From positions 45,749 through 56,431 of the forward strand of contig DKVO01000017.1 of NCBI GenBank assembly GCA_002491245.1: 10,683 nt of DNA, in the 5' to 3' direction. Under the pieces are notes generated by a model. The model searched no databases. It was not told the DNA's origin and worked only from the letters and a program-made list of their open reading frames with translations. Of this stretch, positions 8,054-10,683 are shown in pieces. The translations under genes were made by a program, and so were the position numbers. Numbering within the stretch: the stretch's first letter is position 1; each line of letters opens with the position of its first letter. This stretch comes from Porphyromonadaceae bacterium UBA7176 (GTDB lineage Bacteria; Bacteroidota; Bacteroidia; Bacteroidales; Muribaculaceae).

Positions 8054-8923
8054 ATGACGAATATTACAAAGGGATATATTCTTGGTGCTGTTGCGGCTGT
8101 GAGTTATGGAACAAATCCGCTGTTTGCTGTGCCGTTGTATGAATTGGGAATGGATGTTTCGTCTGTTTTGTTTTACCGCTATCTGTTTGCTGCATTGATA
8201 TTGGGTGTTGTGATGAAAGTCCGTAGGGATAGTTTCCGTATTTCGCGAAAGCAACTTGGCGAAATGGTGATACTGGGTGTGATGTTCGCATTGTCGTCGG
8301 TGTTGCTTCTCGAGGCTTACAATTATATGGATGTCGGTCTTGCCTCGACGTTGCTTTTTGTGGAGCCTGTGTTTCTTGCGTTGATACTATGGGCGTTTTT
8401 CAAGGAGAAAATATCTCGGTGGACTTTAATTTCGATAGGTATATGTCTTGCCGGAGTGCTATTTCTCTGTAATCCGGGAGAGGGAGCGCATGTGACTGCT
8501 GCCGGTGTGACTATGGTGATATTCTCGGCTTGTGCCTATGCGCTCTATATGGTGGGTATAAATAAAAGTGGAGTAGGGCGGATGTCGGGTTGCGCGATAA
8601 CATTTTATTCGTTGCTTTTCGGTATGATTGTGTTTGCGGTACAAACCAGAATGTTTACTATGGTGCGTCCTGTGCCGTCGGAGGTGCTGGCATGGGCGTG
8701 TGTGATAGGGATTTCGATTGTTCCGACGATTGTGTCGTTGCTGACTGTTGCAATATCGATAAAGTATATAGGATCTGTGCCTGTGGCAATTTTGGGTGCG
8801 TTGGAGCCTATTACCGGAGTTGTGTTCGGTGTGGCGCTTTTCGGGGAGGTGCTGACGTTGAAGGCTACGGTTGGAATTGTGTTGATAATCTGCGCGGTCG
8901 TAACTCTTGTACTTACTCGGTAA
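8054..8923 (+). CDS. EamA/DMT-superfamily 10-TM transporter, substrate unknown
   Basis: This is a predicted inner-membrane permease of the drug/metabolite transporter superfamily (EamA family). Members move amino acids, metabolites or other small molecules, and the substrate cannot be read from the sequence. The 289-residue product shows ten hydrophobic segments arranged as two EamA repeats. Repeat 1 (about 8-140) ends with the typical LLFVEPVFLALILWAFFKEK region (101-120). Repeat 2 (about 148-289) ends with GALEPITGVVFGVALFGEVL (248-267), the characteristic Glu-Pro motif. I chose ATG at 8054. An in-frame TTG at 8033 lies inside the terminator T-tract and would add seven polar residues, so it is unlikely. 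The ATG is only 19 bp after the terminator, and I see no recognisable promoter between them. Downstream, a separate promoter element precedes the next gene, so the gene is probably monocistronic. Confidence 0.9.
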   Translation: MTNITKGYILGAVAAVSYGTNPLFAVPLYELGMDVSSVLFYRYLFAALILGVVMKVRRDSFRISRKQLGEMVILGVMFALSSVLLLEAYNYMDVGLASTLLFVEPVFLALILWAFFKEKISRWTLISIGICLAGVLFLCNPGEGAHVTAAGVTMVIFSACAYALYMVGINKSGVGRMSGCAITFYSLLFGMIVFAVQTRMFTMVRPVPSEVLAWACVIGISIVPTIVSLLTVAISIKYIGSVPVAILGALEPITGVVFGVALFGEVLTLKATVGIVLIICAVVTLVLTR

Positions 8924-8982
8924 AATGTGAGATGATGGAAGAATTTTGTTGTGAAATGGTGGAATAGAATAGAAAAATAATG

Positions 8983-8990
8983 TATATTTG
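8983..8990 (+). promoter_or_regulatory. Bacteroidota -7 promoter element upstream of the oxidoreductase gene
   Basis: TATATTTG matches the Bacteroidota -7 consensus TAnnTTTG exactly and sits 52 bp before the ATG at 9043. A good -33 TTTG at the right distance is missing: the nearest TTTG, at 8945-8948, is 34 nt upstream rather than about 19-21. The -7 element is therefore good and the promoter as a whole only moderate. The expected transcription start is around 8996-9000, giving a leader of about 45 nt. Confidence 0.6.
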
Positions 8991-8996
8991 CGTGTC

Positions 8997-9011
8997 GATA
9001 TCCTTGATATC
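8997..9011. repeat. GATATC-ctt-GATATC paired palindrome near the predicted transcription start
   Basis: Two copies of the 6-bp palindrome GATATC (8997-9002 and 9006-9011) are separated by 3 bp, just downstream of the TATATTTG element. The pair could be a small operator, a weak hairpin in the leader, or chance. Only 6-bp arms are matched and there is no second copy near another promoter in the window. Confidence 0.3.
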
Positions 9012-9042
9012 TGACTGAATGAAAACCTTAAATCTAATGTAA

Positions 9043-10383
9043 ATGGAAGAAGAAAAGAAAAGGGGTATGACACGCCGTGAGTTCCTTGGACTGTCGGCCC
9101 TTGGTCTGGTGGGGCTTACTATCTTGCCGAGCTGGAAAATCAATGGGATGAGAGTGCCTCCAAGTGACCGTGTCGTCATGGGTTTTATTGGCCTTGGTCA
9201 GCAGGGAGTATATGATTTTTCGAGTTTCTCGCAGTGCCCTGGAGTGCAGGTCGTGGCTGGTTGCGATGTTGATAAATTGAAGCGAGAGCGGTTTAAACGC
9301 CGGGTTGAATCGTGGCAGAAGAATGCCGGGATGCCTCAGCGGTGCGACACGTATGAGTTTTACGAAGATCTGCTTGACCGGAAGGATATTGATGCGGTGT
9401 CGATAGCTACGCCTGACCACTGGCATGCCTTGACGGTGATACATGCCTGCGAGGCCGGTAAGGATGTGTATGTGCAGAAACCTCTTGCATTCACTATCCG
9501 TGAGGGTGAGGAGATGGTGAAGGCAGTACGGTCGAACGGTCGCGTGTTACAGGTTGGCAGTCAGCAGCGGTCGAGTCCGGAGTTTCAGAAGGCTATCGCA
9601 CTTGTCCGGGGTGGTGCGTTGGGCCATATAGAGAAGATTTATGCTAAGGTCGGAGATCCTCCAACACCGTTCAACCTGCCGGAGCAGCCGGTTCCTCATA
9701 CGCTGAATTTCAATATGTGGCTTGGGCCGCTTAATGATCCGAAGATTCATTATCATCCGGATCTTTGTCCGCCTATCTCGCTTGATCCTGAAAAGAATGA
9801 GGCTCTCTGGGGTGCATGGAGATGGTATCGCGAAACTGGTAATGGCTATACGGCAGACTGGGGAGCGCATATGTTTGATATCGCTCAGGCTGCGATAGGT
9901 ATGGATGGGTCGGCTCCTTGTGAATATATACCCAAGGGGTATGACGGCGCTGAGTATCTGACGATGAAATATCAAAATGGAATTGTGCTTACTGAGCAGC
10001 CTTACCGCGAGGAAGGTGGCCAGGGTATACAGTTTGTAGGCACGAAAGGATGGCTTAAAGTTTCGCGAGGCTATATAGAGTGCTTTGATCCGGAGTTGCT
10101 TGCAAAGGCGGAGGATAAGAGCCGTCAAGAGAAGGGGTCGTATGAAGTAAGTGCTCCGCATATGCAGAATTTTATAGATTGCGTGCGTTCGAGAGAAAAT
10201 CCGGTAGCGCCTGTAGAGGTGGGCAACAGTACCAACACGCTTTGTTGTCTGGCAAATATCGCGACAGAACTCGGTCGACCGGTGAAGTGGGATCCTGCAA
10301 CTAGGTCGTTTGTCAACGATCAGGAAGCTCGTAACCACAGACTCTATAATTATGAGTACCGCCGTCCGTTCAAATTAGGATGA
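9043..10383 (+). CDS. Gfo/Idh/MocA-family NAD(P)-dependent oxidoreductase with Tat-type signal
   Basis: This is a predicted sugar- or cyclitol-acting oxidoreductase of the Gfo/Idh/MocA family; the exact substrate is unknown. Its 446 residues begin with a Tat-like signal: TRREFLG at 10-16, then a hydrophobic stretch to about 29, suggesting export or an N-terminal membrane anchor. The Rossmann domain carries a GxGxxG motif (Gly50, 52, 55 in GFIGLGQQG) and an acidic residue after beta-2 (GCDVDK, 73-78). The family motif appears as ATPDHWHA (122-129), and the catalytic EKP-type motif as VQKPLA (144-149), with Gln replacing Glu and Lys146 kept. The C-terminal domain has the Asp272/His276 pair in YTADWGAHMFD, a usual active-site site. 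Long secreted versions are common in Bacteroidota and Planctomycetes, where some act with 3-keto-glycoside or polysaccharide pathways; GH109 glycosidases are a related alternative. No sugar-utilisation genes flank it here. ATG at 9043 places the Tat motif normally. A terminator follows. Confidence 0.9.
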   Translation: MEEEKKRGMTRREFLGLSALGLVGLTILPSWKINGMRVPPSDRVVMGFIGLGQQGVYDFSSFSQCPGVQVVAGCDVDKLKRERFKRRVESWQKNAGMPQRCDTYEFYEDLLDRKDIDAVSIATPDHWHALTVIHACEAGKDVYVQKPLAFTIREGEEMVKAVRSNGRVLQVGSQQRSSPEFQKAIALVRGGALGHIEKIYAKVGDPPTPFNLPEQPVPHTLNFNMWLGPLNDPKIHYHPDLCPPISLDPEKNEALWGAWRWYRETGNGYTADWGAHMFDIAQAAIGMDGSAPCEYIPKGYDGAEYLTMKYQNGIVLTEQPYREEGGQGIQFVGTKGWLKVSRGYIECFDPELLAKAEDKSRQEKGSYEVSAPHMQNFIDCVRSRENPVAPVEVGNSTNTLCCLANIATELGRPVKWDPATRSFVNDQEARNHRLYNYEYRRPFKLG

Positions 10384-10396
10384 TTTGTTAAAAATA

Positions 10397-10450
10397 GACA
10401 GAAAGGAATGGGGTCTGGCATTTGGATCCATATTTCTTTCTGTCGTTTTA
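10397..10450 (+). terminator. Probable intrinsic terminator after the oxidoreductase gene
   Basis: GACAGAAAGGAAT (10397-10409) pairs with ATTTCTTTCTGTC (10432-10444): 13 bp with one G-U pair. The loop is 22 nt, and GTTTTA follows (10445-10450). The U-tract is short, so termination may be moderate. The upstream side has TTAAAAATA (10388-10396), so on the opposite strand the same stem is followed by a T-rich run and it could work in both directions. It starts 14 bp after the stop codon at 10381-10383. Confidence 0.7.
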
Positions 10451-10591
10451 AGTTATATGGCATGGGAATGAGTGTGGGGTAATGAGTTGGCATATAATGA
10501 TTTGGTGAGAATTGCGGATTTCGTGTGACATCTAACGGTTTGCGAAAAGTGAACAATTAAGTACAAAAAACACAAAAAAAGTAAATAAAAT
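10451..10591. other. Intergenic spacer without a recognisable gene
   Basis: This stretch between the terminator and the tRNA promoter has only very short open frames and no RNA gene that I can recognise. The last 60 bases become strongly A/T-rich, with A-runs at about 10565-10580, and could act as an UP-like element for the downstream promoter. Confidence 0.5.
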
Positions 10592-10622
10592 TTTGATATT
10601 AAAAAAATAAGTATTAATTTTG
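10592..10622 (+). promoter_or_regulatory. Bacteroidota-type promoter driving the tRNA gene
   Basis: TTTG (10592-10595) and TAATTTTG (10615-10622) match the -33 TTTG and -7 TAnnTTTG consensus of the Bacteroidota primary sigma factor, with a 19-bp spacer. The upstream region is rich in A-tracts. Transcription should start around 10628-10632, about 35 nt before the tRNA 5' end. This is the best-formed promoter in the window, as expected for a stable RNA gene. Confidence 0.82.
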
Positions 10623-10631
10623 CAGTGCTTT

Positions 10632-10648
10632 TGAGGGAAACACCCTCA
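10632..10648 (+). other. Hairpin in the tRNA precursor leader
   Basis: TGAGGG (10632-10637) pairs with CCCTCA (10643-10648) around a 5-nt loop, AAACA. It lies at or just after the predicted transcription start and ends 15 nt before the mature tRNA. It has no T-tract, so it is not a terminator. It could be a 5' structure removed by RNase P or other processing, or have no function. Confidence 0.5.
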
Positions 10649-10663
10649 GATAGACATAGAGGA

Positions 10664-10683
10664 GATTCGCTAGCTCAGCTGGT
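10664..10683 (+). tRNA. tRNA gene, 5' end only (cut by window edge; isotype unknown)
   Basis: The last 20 bases, GATTCGCTAGCTCAGCTGGT, fit a tRNA 5' part: a 7-nt acceptor strand (GATTCGC), T8-A9, the D-stem GCTC (10673-10676), and the D-loop AGCTGGT with its conserved GG. The anticodon lies outside the window, so the isotype cannot be given. The strong promoter at 10592-10622 supports a real stable-RNA gene; further tRNAs may follow. Confidence 0.85.

Noticed and set aside
8590..8967. A 125-residue plus-strand frame, Cys-rich, overlapping the end of the transporter
   Set aside because: It lies out of frame within the well-supported DMT gene. The Cys/Gly/Asp bias results from reading its GTG/TGT-rich codons shifted; there is no spaced metal-binding motif.
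9547..10338. A 263-residue minus-strand frame opposite the oxidoreductase gene
   Set aside because: The plus-strand frame has full Gfo/Idh/MocA motifs. The antisense product has no recognisable motif and lies wholly within it.
1..10683. CRISPR array, insertion sequence or integrated element
   Set aside because: I saw no regularly spaced repeats, transposase or integrase motifs, or terminal inverted repeats. The tRNA at the right edge could be an integration site, but nothing in the window shows that it was used.

Overview
The window reads as a Bacteroidota chromosome, most likely order Bacteroidales (a Muribaculaceae-like gut anaerobe is my guess, from protein flavour only). Three things point that way. 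The complex I genes resemble the NuoEFG-less type of this phylum. None of the start codons has a convincing AGGAGG-type ribosome site; leaders are A/T-rich instead. The only convincing promoter elements match the Bacteroidota consensus (TTTG at -33, TAnnTTTG at -7).

All genes lie on the + strand. Positions 2-1381 hold the end of an F1Fo ATP synthase operon: the 3' part of atpA, then complete atpG. After only 55 bp comes an unbroken block of respiratory complex I genes, nuoI-nuoJ-nuoK-nuoL-nuoM-nuoN (1437-7978), with gaps of 4-35 bp. The block ends in a strong intrinsic terminator (8002-8034). It encodes the distal peripheral Fe-S subunit NuoI and membrane subunits J, K, L, M and N. The genes usually upstream of nuoI (nuoA, B, C/CD, H) are not between atpG and nuoI. 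They must be elsewhere, perhaps on the far side of the atp operon, so the junction joins two bioenergetic modules: the proton pump and the proton-driven ATP synthase.

Downstream is an EamA/DMT-type 10-TM transporter (8054-8923) whose ATG lies 19 bp after the terminator. Next is a gene with its own TATATTTG promoter element, encoding a Tat-signal-bearing Gfo/Idh/MocA oxidoreductase (9043-10383), followed by a hairpin terminator. The right edge holds a well-formed promoter (TTTG-N19-TAATTTTG), a short leader hairpin and the first 20 nt of a tRNA gene cut by the window end.

Most of the window is core metabolism and I see no mobile element, CRISPR array, defence system or clearly new system. The points most worth checking are the atpG-nuoI junction, the apparent loss of the canonical TM7 lysine in NuoM, and the charged C-terminal tail of NuoI.
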